64,000 nucleotides of DNA from Candidatus Izimoplasma sp. HR2 (GCA_000753575.1 JRFF01000007.1:1-64000), one strand, 5' to 3'. Positions 19,573-28,160 are shown, numbered from the stretch's first letter. Made by a program: numbers and translations. Notes: a model not told the origin generated them from the sequence alone.

Positions 19573-19600
19573 AGTATATCACAAATAAAATAATAATCAA
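19573..19600 (-). promoter_or_regulatory. Promoter of the GGDEF-EAL/antiporter unit
   Basis: -35 TTGATT (19595-19600) and -10 TATACT (19573-19578) with a 16-base spacer, 25 bases before the TTG start. Confidence 0.75.
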
Positions 19601-19616
19601 AGGTTGATAGTTTAAA

Positions 19617-19808
19617 TTTCAAACAAAAAAGCAATTCACAGAATTGCATAAATTATCAATGGGGTATCATTATGGAGTTTATCCTGTTTTCATTATTGTA
19701 ATTACTAAGATTGTAGTGTTGTCATATATTCACCCCTCAAGTAGAAAAGTGTGTTATTGAGCTGATATATTAAAAAAACAACATAGAATCAATAGGAAGT
19801 GTGTTGTT
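19617..19808 (-). other. Intergenic stretch with two terminator-like hairpins; possible small RNA
   Basis: Between 19601 and 19867 no protein gene longer than a few codons is evident. On the minus strand two hairpins with T runs are seen: GCAATTC/GAATTGC then TTTTTT (19617-19647) and AACAACA/TGTTGTT then a T run (19771-19808). Between them a possible promoter (TTGATT, 17 bases, TATATC) is followed by GAGGGGTGAATATATG opening a 6-codon ORF (MTTLQS), and GGGGT/ACCCC could pair over distance. A short transcript of about 135 bases ending at the first hairpin is possible. No known RNA family was recognised. Confidence 0.4.
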
Positions 19809-19867
19809 TATTACTGGAACGTAAATTCAAATAAAGAACCGTAAAAACTACCTTTTAATTTTTGGTA

Positions 19868-19896
19868 TTGCTTATCCAAAACTGCTGTGATACAAT
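19868..19896 (+). promoter_or_regulatory. Promoter of the cobalamin-riboswitch/yitT unit
   Basis: -35 TTGCTT (19868-19873), 17-base spacer, -10 TACAAT (19891-19896), just before the riboswitch. Confidence 0.8.
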
Positions 19897-19902
19897 GATG
19901 AC

Positions 19903-20130
19903 GATATATAATTGTAGTAAAGTTGAATACTAAAGAAAATAGTATTTATTAAAAGGGAATTCGGTTTAATTCCGTAACAGCCCCCGCTACTGTAATTGGC
20001 TAATAATTTTTCAATATGTCACTGAGATTTTTTTCTTGGGAAGGCGAAAAATTGTGCTTGATGCCATAAGTCAGGAGACCTGCTTTACGCAAGAAAACAA
20101 TGATTTCGGCGGGAAATTAGTTTGATAGTT
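19903..20130 (+). ncRNA. Cobalamin (B12) riboswitch
   Basis: The conserved core of the cobalamin aptamer is present in order: AAGGGAATTCGGTTTAATTC, then ACAGCCCCCGCTACTGTAA (about 19978-19996), CACTGAG, TTGGGAAGGCG, GATGCCATAAGTC, and the B12 box AGTCAGGAGACCTGC near 20070-20085. Exact ends are estimated. It is followed by a strong intrinsic terminator (20163-20196) and then by the yitT pair, so control is probably at the level of transcription ending: bound B12 favours the terminator. Confidence 0.93.
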
Positions 20131-20162
20131 TATCAATCTTTTTTTAGATAAGACTATAAAAC

Positions 20163-20196
20163 AAAAACCTCCAAATCTAGTTTGGAGGTTTTTTTA
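20163..20196 (+). terminator. Riboswitch-controlled intrinsic terminator
   Basis: Stem AAACCTCCAAA/TTTGGAGGTTT followed by seven T, between the B12 aptamer and the first yitT gene; the expression platform of the riboswitch. Confidence 0.92.
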
Positions 20197-20246
20197 TACC
20201 TTTAGACTAGTTCGAAACTAAAAGAAAAGGTTATAGGTATCAAAAA

Positions 20247-21098
20247 ATGAAAAAAAATGTGAAGGATTTTGTATCAATGAATTTAGGAATCATTATGGTA
20301 TCCTCAGGAATGTATTTTTTCTTAATGCCAAACACTTTTGCGACAGGAGGAGCAAATGGGTTAGCCATAATAATAAACCATTTCCTCTCATTTCTTCCTG
20401 TAGGAGTATTAATGATCTTAATAAACATCATATTGTTTATCACAGCCTTTATTTCTATAGGTAAGGCATTTGGTGTGAAAACAATCTACGCTAGTTTAGC
20501 TGTATCTTTATTAGTTCTCCTATTTGAAAACGTAATCCCGTTAAGCCACCCTCTATCAGATGACTTACTACTAGAACTAATCTTTGGAATCTTAATCTCA
20601 GGAACTGGAATGGGAATGGTCTTTAACCAAAACGCTTCTACCGGAGGTACCGATATAAGCGCGAAGATCTTAAATAAATTCTTTAATATCGATTTAGGTA
20701 GAGCCGTATTCTTGTCAGATATCTTGATTACAGTGATGGCAGGATTTATATTTGGTTATAAATTGTCCTTGTATGCTATGTTAGGGGTTCTAATCAATAG
20801 TTTTGTCATCGATAGTATTATAAGAGGATTTAATCTTAGAAAAGAAGTAACCATTATTAGTGAGCAAAGTGAAGACATCAAAAAATATATCATATCGGAT
20901 TTAGATAGAGGGGTTACGGTATATAGAGGAGAAGGTGGTTATTCCAATAACGACCTTAATATCATAGTTGTAATCATCAATAAAAGAGAATTTATAAGGT
21001 TGCGAACCTACATTAACAAAAAAGATTCCAATGCTTTTCTTACAGTGAAAAATACCCATGAAGTATATGGGTATGGATTCATGAAACTACATAGTTGA
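20247..21098 (+). CDS. YitT-family membrane protein (DUF161 plus DUF2179), copy 1, under B12 riboswitch
   Basis: 283 residues. Five or six membrane helices up to about residue 200 (family marks MPNTFATGGANGLAI and NASTGGTDISAKI), then a C-terminal cytoplasmic DUF2179 domain of about 75 residues (RGVTVYRGEGGY). YitT proteins have no settled function; transport is suspected. Being the first gene after a B12 riboswitch, this one may move cobalamin, a precursor or cobalt, or serve a B12-dependent need; this is inference. The ribosome binding site is weak (AGGT about 10 bases before the ATG). The gene uses noticeably more C-ending codons than its neighbours. Confidence 0.88.
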   Translation: MKKNVKDFVSMNLGIIMVSSGMYFFLMPNTFATGGANGLAIIINHFLSFLPVGVLMILINIILFITAFISIGKAFGVKTIYASLAVSLLVLLFENVIPLSHPLSDDLLLELIFGILISGTGMGMVFNQNASTGGTDISAKILNKFFNIDLGRAVFLSDILITVMAGFIFGYKLSLYAMLGVLINSFVIDSIIRGFNLRKEVTIISEQSEDIKKYIISDLDRGVTVYRGEGGYSNNDLNIIVVIINKREFIRLRTYINKKDSNAFLTVKNTHEVYGYGFMKLHS

Positions 21099-21106
21099 GA
21101 TAAAAA

Positions 21107-22036
21107 ATGAATAATAACGTTAAGAGATACACAAACCTATTCTTAGGTAACATCATAAATGCTTATGCAGTTACCTGTATATTAAGACCCAACGGTCTTA
21201 TGTCAGGTGGTTTAACAGGTTTTGCAAGAGTACTAGAAGGAATCACTTTCCAGTTACTAGAACCAAACATTTTTATCGAGAAATACTACTTCAATATCAT
21301 ATACTATTTCTTAACAATAGTAGTACTAATATTAACCTGCATATTTTTAGGAAAAAGTGATGCCCTAAGAATAGTTTTTCTATCGATTTTCTATCCTACA
21401 CTACTATTTGTTTTTACCTTCTTAGACTTACCTACAATTTATGTATTCACACAAACTATAAGCGGAGATTTCTTAAATGATTTACTTGTATTATCAATCA
21501 TATACGGATTTCTAATAGGACTCGGAACTGGACTTGTATTAAAAAGTGGCTTTACATCAGGTGGTACAGACACAATCGCGAAAATAGCCTACCGCAAAAT
21601 CTACCCCTTTTTCAGATATAGCCAAATTCTTTTACTAGTAGACGCAATCATCATCCTTACAGGATTCTTCCTTTTTGGAATCCAAATAACAGTTTATGCG
21701 ATAATTATTAAATATATCGCAACAAAAACAGTAGACATGGTCTTACTAGGTATCAGCAACAAACTAATCAAAATAGAAATCATCAGTACAAGAAACCCCG
21801 AAATAGTAAACTACATTCAAACAGTTATCCATAGAGGTGTTACTTGTATTGAAGTAGAAGGTCAATTCAAAAAAGAAAAAGTAAATCAAATAAACACAAT
21901 CTGTTCCCCAAAGGAAGGTTACAAAATCAAAAACTACATCGCAACAGTAGACGAAAAAGCATTTATTCACCTTATCTATGTTCCATCAGTTTGGGGGAAT
22001 GGATTTAAAAACATCTATAATGATGAACTATCATAG
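21107..22036 (+). CDS. YitT-family membrane protein (DUF161 plus DUF2179), copy 2
   Basis: 309 residues, the same architecture as the gene 8 bases upstream: LRPNGLMSGGLTGFARV in the first repeat, LKSGFTSGGTDTIAKI in the second, and a DUF2179 tail with HRGVTCIEVEG. The pair is in one transcript after the B12 riboswitch, so the two products may form a heteromer. The Shine-Dalgarno sequence is poor (TTGAGAT), suggesting translational coupling. C-ending codons (ATC, TTC, AAC, TAC) are frequent here too. Confidence 0.87.
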   Translation: MNNNVKRYTNLFLGNIINAYAVTCILRPNGLMSGGLTGFARVLEGITFQLLEPNIFIEKYYFNIIYYFLTIVVLILTCIFLGKSDALRIVFLSIFYPTLLFVFTFLDLPTIYVFTQTISGDFLNDLLVLSIIYGFLIGLGTGLVLKSGFTSGGTDTIAKIAYRKIYPFFRYSQILLLVDAIIILTGFFLFGIQITVYAIIIKYIATKTVDMVLLGISNKLIKIEIISTRNPEIVNYIQTVIHRGVTCIEVEGQFKKEKVNQINTICSPKEGYKIKNYIATVDEKAFIHLIYVPSVWGNGFKNIYNDELS

Positions 22037-22069
22037 GAAAAACATTGTAATAGTTAAAATGTAAAAAAG

Positions 22070-22096
22070 GTATAAAAAAAGTTCATTCCCCGAACT
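22070..22096 (-). terminator. Terminator of the Leu-Gln-His tRNA unit
   Basis: Stem AGTTC/GAACT with a GGGGAAT loop, followed by seven T on the minus strand, about 60 bases after tRNA-Leu. Confidence 0.75.
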
Positions 22097-22155
22097 CTGC
22101 TTAACTAAGGCGTTAAGTAGAATATTCATATAGAAATAAACTTTTAGTGTCAACA

Positions 22156-22238
22156 TGGTGCGGGTGACAGGAATTGAACCTGCACTCCGAAGAACTAGAT
22201 CCTAAGTCTAGCGCGTCTGCCAGTTCCGCCACACCCGC
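22156..22238 (-). tRNA. tRNA-Leu (anticodon UAG)
   Basis: The acceptor GCGGGTG pairs with CACCCGC; the anticodon stem CTAGA/TCTAG holds loop CTTAGGA, giving UAG. A T-arm with GGTTCAATTCC and an encoded CCA are seen, with an extended variable arm as expected for Leu. Last of three tRNAs in one unit. Confidence 0.96.
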
Positions 22239-22244
22239 ACATAA

Positions 22245-22319
22245 TGGCTGGGCTAGATAGAGTCGAACTATCGGTCCCGGAGTCAAAGTCCGGTGCCTTA
22301 ACCACTTGGCCATAGCCCA
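22245..22319 (-). tRNA. tRNA-Gln (anticodon UUG)
   Basis: Acceptor TGGGCTA pairs with TAGCCCA; anticodon loop CTTTGAC in stem CCGGA/TCCGG gives UUG. Encoded CCA. Six bases from tRNA-Leu. Confidence 0.96.
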
Positions 22320-22322
22320 ATA

Positions 22323-22399
22323 TGGGGCGACTGATGGGAATCGAACCCACGAATGTCGGCGCCACAAGCCGATGTGTTAACCACTTCACCACAATCGCC
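22323..22399 (-). tRNA. tRNA-His (anticodon GUG)
   Basis: Anticodon loop TTGTGGC in stem TCGGC/GCCGA gives GUG. The acceptor arm has the extra G at -1 facing a C discriminator (8 pairs), diagnostic of His. CCA encoded. First gene of the tRNA unit. Confidence 0.96.
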
Positions 22400-22429
22400 A
22401 TATTAGATCTCAAAAAAGAGACTATATAC

Positions 22430-22458
22430 ATTTTATTAAATATACATAAAATTGTCAA
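22430..22458 (-). promoter_or_regulatory. Promoter of the His-Gln-Leu tRNA unit
   Basis: -35 TTGACA (22453-22458, consensus), 17-base spacer, -10 TAAAAT (22430-22435), 30 bases before tRNA-His. Confidence 0.85.
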
Positions 22459-22525
22459 GCAAAATCGTTTATTAATTCTTTATTAAAAAACACTCTTTTT
22501 TTACATAAATAAAACACTATAGATA

Positions 22526-22554
22526 TTGGACTTTTTCAATAAATCTAGTATAAT
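22526..22554 (+). promoter_or_regulatory. Promoter of the LtaS-like gene
   Basis: -35 TTGGAC (22526-22531), 17-base spacer, -10 TATAAT (22549-22554), 24 bases before the start codon. Confidence 0.8.
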
Positions 22555-22578
22555 ATAAAGCGTTAGGTTGTGATTACT

Positions 22579-24495
22579 ATGGAAAATAGAATATTTAGTT
22601 CTGCAAAACTATTTACTATTATTTTTGTTTCGATACTTTATCTAGAAATTTTATTTAAGGTTCGCGTTTTAAATTTCGAATTTGATTTAACTCTTTTTAG
22701 AATATTCATTTTCTCATTATCTTATTCAATATTGATAATGTTTTTTATAATGTTCTTTAAAGAAAAAGCAGTGAAGATTATGATGTTTTCAATAATATCA
22801 GTAATTACTGGGTTATATTTCAATCAAGAAATATATCATTCATTTGTAGAAGGATTCTACTCTGTAGCAGTTGCTGGTGATTTAACTGCTGGGTTGTCTT
22901 TCCTTGGTGATTATATTCAATCATTTAGATTCTTACATATATTTTACTTATTACCTATAGGTTCTTTATATTTGTTATACAGATTTAAATTTATAAACTT
23001 TAATATTGAATACTGTGCTCTAAAAAGACCACTAATATTACTAATATCTGGTGTTTTCCTATTCTTTATGGGTCTTCAAACAATAGATGAAACAATTGAA
23101 GATTCTGGAGCTTTAGTAACTTATAGTGATATGGATTTATACACATATATGTACAATTCACAAGATGCTCTTAAGAAGTTTGGACTTCTTACCTATACAC
23201 AAAGAGATTTCTTTAGTTTATTTAGATCTGATCCATTGAGTGAATCAGAGTATGAAATTTTAATTGCAGATTATTTTAATACTCAACCAAATCACGATAT
23301 TAATAACTTTTCAGGAATATTTTCTGATAAAAACTTAATATTAATAATGGCTGAGAGTCTTGATACATTTGCTATTAATGAGGAATTAACTCCTAACTTA
23401 TATAGATTAAAAACAGAAAATGCATATTTTGAAAATTATTATTCACCACTATACTATAGAAGTACCGCAGATACTGAGTTTTTAACTCAAACCTCAATGT
23501 ATCCAAATAAGAATGTTACATTAAGTATGGATGCTTATATTGAAAATGATTTCCCTTATACTTTACCTAAATTATTTGAATCACGTGGATATGAAACACT
23601 TTCATTCCATAACTATATAGATTACTTCTATCCTAGATCTACATTCCATTTAGAAGCTTTAGGATATAATAGTTACTATGGTCCTGAAGAAATGGGAATG
23701 ACTGTAAAAAATAGTGATAACGATATAATCTTTAATCACGATTGGCAAAGTGATTATGATATGATGGTTGCTGCAATTCCTGAATTTATTAACGAAGATA
23801 AATTCTTTGTGAATATGCTAACAGTTTCAGGACACTTTAGATATAACTCAGACCATGAAATAGCATCTAAACATGTTCAAGCAGTTATTGATTATGAAAT
23901 AAGAAATGATATTGAACTAGATAGTGAAATTTTCTATTATTTAGCAGCAAATATTGAATTAGATTTAGCAATTGGATATTTATTTGATGAACTAGAAACA
24001 AATAATAAACTTGATGATACTGTTGTTATAATCTTTGGAGATCATTATGCTTATGGAGTAGAGAACTCTACAATATGGGAATATGATGATATGAAAGATG
24101 ATGGTAGTGATATGGATCTACATAATGTTCCTATGTTAATATATTCTGATTCATTTATATTAGATAATACAATTGATAATTATATGTCTTCAATTGATAT
24201 TATGCCTACCCTTGCTAATTTATTTAGTTTACCTTTAAATTATGCACATGTATTTGGAAATGATGCTCTAGCTAATGATGATAATGTTGTACGCTTCGCA
24301 GACTTAAGCTTTGTAAGTAGTACATTTAGTTATGATTCATTATCTGAAGAAATGATTATTCCTGATGGTGTAAATCCTGAATATATAGTATATCTAAGCA
24401 ATATGTTTATAAATGATTATAAATATAATTTACTTGTTCTTGAGTATAATTACTTTAAAGAAGATGAAGATATTGAAGAAGACGAAACAGAATAA
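22579..24495 (+). CDS. LtaS-like lipoteichoic acid synthase / sulfatase-fold phosphotransferase
   Basis: 638 residues: five N-terminal membrane helices (to about residue 180) and an extracellular alkaline-phosphatase-fold domain. Metal and nucleophile sites of LtaS are recognisable: Glu in LILIMAESLD, the nucleophile Thr in the STADTEFLTQTSMYP block, and Asp-His in IIFGDHYAYG. LtaS enzymes add glycerol phosphate from phosphatidylglycerol onto a glycolipid anchor. The C-terminus is very acidic (EDEDIEEDETE). Start ATG 22579 is chosen over the in-frame GTG three codons upstream, which sits in the ribosome binding site. The convergent neighbour is a glycolipid-type glycosyltransferase that could make its anchor. 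Confidence 0.88.
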   Translation: MENRIFSSAKLFTIIFVSILYLEILFKVRVLNFEFDLTLFRIFIFSLSYSILIMFFIMFFKEKAVKIMMFSIISVITGLYFNQEIYHSFVEGFYSVAVAGDLTAGLSFLGDYIQSFRFLHIFYLLPIGSLYLLYRFKFINFNIEYCALKRPLILLISGVFLFFMGLQTIDETIEDSGALVTYSDMDLYTYMYNSQDALKKFGLLTYTQRDFFSLFRSDPLSESEYEILIADYFNTQPNHDINNFSGIFSDKNLILIMAESLDTFAINEELTPNLYRLKTENAYFENYYSPLYYRSTADTEFLTQTSMYPNKNVTLSMDAYIENDFPYTLPKLFESRGYETLSFHNYIDYFYPRSTFHLEALGYNSYYGPEEMGMTVKNSDNDIIFNHDWQSDYDMMVAAIPEFINEDKFFVNMLTVSGHFRYNSDHEIASKHVQAVIDYEIRNDIELDSEIFYYLAANIELDLAIGYLFDELETNNKLDDTVVIIFGDHYAYGVENSTIWEYDDMKDDGSDMDLHNVPMLIYSDSFILDNTIDNYMSSIDIMPTLANLFSLPLNYAHVFGNDALANDDNVVRFADLSFVSSTFSYDSLSEEMIIPDGVNPEYIVYLSNMFINDYKYNLLVLEYNYFKEDEDIEEDETE

Positions 24496-24496
24496 T

Positions 24497-24540
24497 TAAA
24501 AAGAAACTTGGCTTTATGCTAAGTTTCTTTTATTTTTTTA
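24497..24540. terminator. Bidirectional terminator between the LtaS-like and GT4 genes
   Basis: Stem AGAAACTTGGC/GCTAAGTTTCT (near perfect), T run after it on the plus strand and an A run before it, between convergent genes. Confidence 0.85.
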
Positions 24541-25684
24541 ATAAGTCATCGTAAACTTTTAAGACATTTTTAGCAAAGTTCTCTGAACTAAATCTCTGAA
24601 TATCTTTATAAGTATTACATGCAAATTCTTCTAATAATATTTTATTTTTACTAAGTTTATTAAATAAAGAAATAAAATCAGAATTCTTAGTAAAAGAAAA
24701 TCCATTTACTCCATCTTTAATTACACCTTGAAGATTATCATCATATTTTACTAGTAACGGTAATCCTGAAGCTAGCGCTTCAATATATGTTAATCCTTGT
24801 GTTTCAGTAATACTAAAATTAATAAATAGATCAGCTATATGGTAATAAATACCTACATCTTCAGGTTCAACCATGCCTGTGAATATAACTTTATTATTAA
24901 ATCCTAAGTCTTTTGTCTTCTTGTAGAAGTAATCAAAATCAGGTCCATCACCTACTAAAAGTAGTTTAACATTATCATTGGTTGAACAGATATCTTTACA
25001 GTTATCAAGAAGATCATCTATCCCTTTTTCTCTAGACATTCTTCCTAAAAATAACATAACTAGATCATCTTTATTAATATTTAGATCTTTTTTTAATTCT
25101 TCTAAATCTTTATTACTGAAGTTATTTCTTCTGAATTTTTCTAAGTATATTCCTGTAGGAACAATACTTGAATCCTTTAAAAAGCCATAACCATCAAATG
25201 CATTCTTAACTTTAATAGTTGGGAATATCACTGAATCAGCTGAATCAGCGAAACTCTTACTATACTTCTTAGCAGTAAACTTTAATGGCCCAGAAAATAT
25301 TTTTGATATGAAATGAATATAGTCTTCATACATTGTATGATAAGTATGTACAACTGGAATATTCAACTCTTTAGCAGCTTTTCTTCCAAGTCTCCCTATT
25401 GTAAATTCAGTATGACAATGTATTATATCTAGATTTAATTCTTTAATCTTACCAATTTTCTTTTTAGTTACTTTACCTATTCGATACTCACCCATTACTT
25501 TAATAGGTGGTTTTCTTCCCTTTAATCTAATTATACCTTTTGAATCTACCGCATCGTCATGTTCATATGTAACAACAATTACTTCATGTCCCAATTTTAG
25601 TAATTCTGTTCTTAATATATCAACAGAGATAGTTACTCCACTAATGATTGGGTAGTAAGCATCTGTAAATAATCCTATCCTCAT
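24530..25684 (-). CDS. GT4-family glycosyltransferase, probably diacylglycerol glucosyltransferase
   Basis: 384 residues, GT-B fold. The N-terminus MRIGLFTDAYYPIISGVT is typical of the group that includes monoglucosyl-diacylglycerol synthases of Mollicutes and Bacillota. The C-terminal donor domain shows GRMSREKGIDDLL and ETQGLTYIEALASGLP (the EX7E motif). It should transfer a sugar from a nucleotide sugar to diacylglycerol at the inner leaflet. AAGGTGATATT precedes the ATG. Specificity is inferred from family and from the LtaS-like neighbour; another lipid or mannose acceptor is possible. Confidence 0.82.
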   Translation of the reverse strand: MRIGLFTDAYYPIISGVTISVDILRTELLKLGHEVIVVTYEHDDAVDSKGIIRLKGRKPPIKVMGEYRIGKVTKKKIGKIKELNLDIIHCHTEFTIGRLGRKAAKELNIPVVHTYHTMYEDYIHFISKIFSGPLKFTAKKYSKSFADSADSVIFPTIKVKNAFDGYGFLKDSSIVPTGIYLEKFRRNNFSNKDLEELKKDLNINKDDLVMLFLGRMSREKGIDDLLDNCKDICSTNDNVKLLLVGDGPDFDYFYKKTKDLGFNNKVIFTGMVEPEDVGIYYHIADLFINFSITETQGLTYIEALASGLPLLVKYDDNLQGVIKDGVNGFSFTKNSDFISLFNKLSKNKILLEEFACNTYKDIQRFSSENFAKNVLKVYDDLLKK

Positions 25685-25776
25685 AATATCACCTTGTATT
25701 TATTTCTAATGTATTTGTTAATTTAAATATCTAAATATATTTTATCATATTTTTGATAAAATTTAACTTTTTGATA

Positions 25777-25810
25777 AAATAAAAATCACTTTAGATTAAA
25801 GTGATTTTTT
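25777..25810 (-). terminator. Terminator after the degV pair
   Basis: Stem AAAATCACTTTA/TAAAGTGATTTT with a 3-base loop and a T run on the minus strand, directly after the degV stop. Confidence 0.88.
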
Positions 25811-25814
25811 TAAA

Positions 25815-26663
25815 TTACTCAGCAAACCAACTTGTACCATATCCTTTTTTTCCAACATGGATAGAAAATACTGGTCCTAGGTAATTAGTGAAGACTATTT
25901 CCATATCTGGAAACTTATCAGTAATTACTTGTTTAAGTTGTTCAGCACTTTCTTGTGAATTATGTGATGTAATTCTAAAAGTAATTTTCTTTAATCCCTC
26001 TGAATCTTTTAATATATTTTCAACCATATAATTGTGAACTTTTTTATATGTTCTTTCCTTATGTACAACTTCTAGCTTACCATTTATTATCTTAATGATT
26101 GGTTTAATTCTCAATACTGTACCAATAGCAGCTGAAGCACCAGATATTCTTCCACCTTTAACAAGTGAGAATAAATTTTCAACTGTAAACATTTGTCCAG
26201 AAGTTTTAATAATATTATCTATTCTAGTAATGATTTCTTCTGAAGTATTTCCGTCATTAACCATTTTAATTACTTGTTCAGCTATCATTTCAGTTCCGAA
26301 TGCTGCAAGCATAGTATCAAAGATATATACTTTATCAGAATCATCTAACATACTCTTAGCTAAATTCGCTGATTGGTATGTTCCACTAATATTTTTTGAT
26401 AAACAAACAACAAATATTTTTTCATAACCTTTACTAATTAATTCTTCGTAGTTCTCTAAGAATTCTCCTGGAGAAGGTTGGCTTGTTGTAAAACTAGCTC
26501 CTTGAGCTTGTCTATTAAAGATATAATCATTATCAACATCAACTTCTCTTTTTGATACATCTCCTTCAACAACATTTAAAGATACAACCGTTAATTCATT
26601 GTCCTTAATTTGTTTCTCTGTTAAATAAACTGTACTATCAATTACAATTGCATGTTTTTTCAT
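25815..26663 (-). CDS. DegV-family fatty-acid-binding protein (copy 1)
   Basis: 282 residues, the usual DegV length. Seen: VIDSTVYLTEKQI, the conserved TSQPSPGEFLENYEEL (fatty-acid pocket), SKNISGTYQSANLA and VENLFSLVKGGRIS. In other Bacillota, DegV/FakB proteins present fatty acids to the kinase FakA for phospholipid synthesis; FakA is not in this window. AAAAGGAGAAT precedes the ATG. A paralogue lies 15 bases upstream in the same transcript. Confidence 0.92.
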   Translation of the reverse strand: MKKHAIVIDSTVYLTEKQIKDNELTVVSLNVVEGDVSKREVDVDNDYIFNRQAQGASFTTSQPSPGEFLENYEELISKGYEKIFVVCLSKNISGTYQSANLAKSMLDDSDKVYIFDTMLAAFGTEMIAEQVIKMVNDGNTSEEIITRIDNIIKTSGQMFTVENLFSLVKGGRISGASAAIGTVLRIKPIIKIINGKLEVVHKERTYKKVHNYMVENILKDSEGLKKITFRITSHNSQESAEQLKQVITDKFPDMEIVFTNYLGPVFSIHVGKKGYGTSWFAE

Positions 26664-26677
26664 AATTATTCTCCTTT

Positions 26678-27526
26678 TTATTCAGCGCACCAAGATACGC
26701 CGTATCCTCTTTTTCCTAAGTGAAGACTAAATACAGGTCCTAAATATTCATTAAACGATACTTTTACATTATTAAATTTTTCTTTTATTGCTTGTTCTAA
26801 AACCTTTGCTTGTTCTATTGAATTGTGACTTAATATTCTTACATGTATTGTTTTAAATCCTTCAGTTGTTTTATCCATTCTTGAAAGAATTGCTTCTACT
26901 ACACCTTTATGTGTTCTTGGTGATTTAAGTAAATCAAGTTTACCTTCTATCATTTGAATTAAAGGTTTAAGTCTTAATACAGAACCAACAGCTGCTTTAG
27001 CTTTTGAAATTCTTCCTGAACGATATAAGCTAATCATGTTTTCAATTGTAAATATAAGATTAGTTGATTCAAGTAATTTATTAATTCTAGTTATAATCTC
27101 TTCTTCAGTTTTATCTTCTTCAATCATTTTATGGACTTCTAAAGCTAACATTTCATTTCCAAAAGCAGCCATATTAGATTTAAAGATATAAACGCTATCT
27201 GGATTATCTAACATGTTTTTTGCTAAGTTTGCTGATTGGTATGTTCCACTTAGTGGTTCACTCAAACAAACAACAAATACTTTTTCAAATCCTTTTTTAA
27301 ATTGCTTCTCATAAGCATCTAAAAATTCTCCTGGAGAAGGTTGGCTTGTTGTAAGCCTATGTCCGCTATCAAGTTTATCGTAAACAAAATTAACATCAAC
27401 ATCTAATTCTTTATAAGTTTCATCTTTATCAATTATATTAAGACTAACTTGAATAATATCAAAATCCTTTATTTCCTTTTTAGATAAATAAACTGTACTA
27501 TCAATAACCATTCCATAATTTCTCAT
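26678..27526 (-). CDS. DegV-family fatty-acid-binding protein (copy 2)
   Basis: 282 residues, the same length as copy 1 and clearly its duplicate (shared TSQPSPGEFLDAYEKQF, SGTYQSANLAKNMLD, IENMISLYRSGRIS and a matching C-terminus GKRGYGVSW). Two copies side by side may differ in the chain length or saturation they bind, as reported for FakB1 and FakB2. AAAGGAGAAT precedes the ATG. It lies 13 bases after the HlyIII gene. Confidence 0.92.
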   Translation of the reverse strand: MRNYGMVIDSTVYLSKKEIKDFDIIQVSLNIIDKDETYKELDVDVNFVYDKLDSGHRLTTSQPSPGEFLDAYEKQFKKGFEKVFVVCLSEPLSGTYQSANLAKNMLDNPDSVYIFKSNMAAFGNEMLALEVHKMIEEDKTEEEIITRINKLLESTNLIFTIENMISLYRSGRISKAKAAVGSVLRLKPLIQMIEGKLDLLKSPRTHKGVVEAILSRMDKTTEGFKTIHVRILSHNSIEQAKVLEQAIKEKFNNVKVSFNEYLGPVFSLHLGKRGYGVSWCAE

Positions 27527-27539
27527 TTTTTATTCTCCT

Positions 27540-28160
27540 TTATAATAGATATCCATACACAGCTATAAAGTGAAATATAGTTCCACCTAAAACGAATAAA
27601 TGCCATACAAAATGATTATACTTAAATTTTGCGACATAAAACCCGACTCCAACTGTATAACTAATCCCTCCAAGAAGCACAAATAGAAATACATCTCCAA
27701 TTCCATAATACACTTCATTGATAATAAATAAAATACTCCATCCCATAAATAAGTATATTGCTAAATGAATAAACTTAAATTTATGAATCCAAATCGATTT
27801 CATCACTATACCAAATATTGTAACTGTCCAAAGGATAATTAACAATATATAAGCTTCTTTTGTTCCTACTAATAAAACCAAGAAAGGTGTATAAGTTCCT
27901 GATATCAATAAAAATATACTCGAGTGATCAAGTCGCTGAAATACTGAAGAAACTCTTTCCATCTTTTCTGGGAAAGAATGAAACAATGTACTTGAAAAAT
28001 ATAAAATTACCATAGCTACTCCAAATGCAACACTTGATAATGTCTCACTTGTTGTATCAGATTTTACTAATAATAACACCAATGCAACAATTGCAAAAGA
28101 TGCTCCAACTCCATGTGAAATTGCATTCGCAATCAATTCTCCGAGTGAAGTTTTTCTCAT
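27540..28160 (-). CDS. Hemolysin III / PAQR-family membrane protein (YqfA-like)
   Basis: 206 residues with seven membrane helices. Family marks: NAISHGVGA, SSTLFHSF, the metal-site segment RLDHSSIFLLISGTYTPF, and a last helix with HFVWHLFVLGGTIFHF; these His and Asp residues bind zinc in PAQR proteins. The bacterial role is unsettled, with links to lipid and membrane homeostasis, which fits the two DegV genes that follow. The ATG at 28160 is preferred because AAGGA lies about 10 bases upstream; an in-frame GTG three codons before would sit against it. Confidence 0.9.
   Translation of the reverse strand: MRKTSLGELIANAISHGVGASFAIVALVLLLVKSDTTSETLSSVAFGVAMVILYFSSTLFHSFPEKMERVSSVFQRLDHSSIFLLISGTYTPFLVLLVGTKEAYILLIILWTVTIFGIVMKSIWIHKFKFIHLAIYLFMGWSILFIINEVYYGIGDVFLFVLLGGISYTVGVGFYVAKFKYNHFVWHLFVLGGTIFHFIAVYGYLL

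Noticed and set aside
22113-22458. Two minus-strand ORFs running through the tRNA cluster
   Set aside because: They are translations of tRNA-Leu, -Gln and -His; not protein genes.
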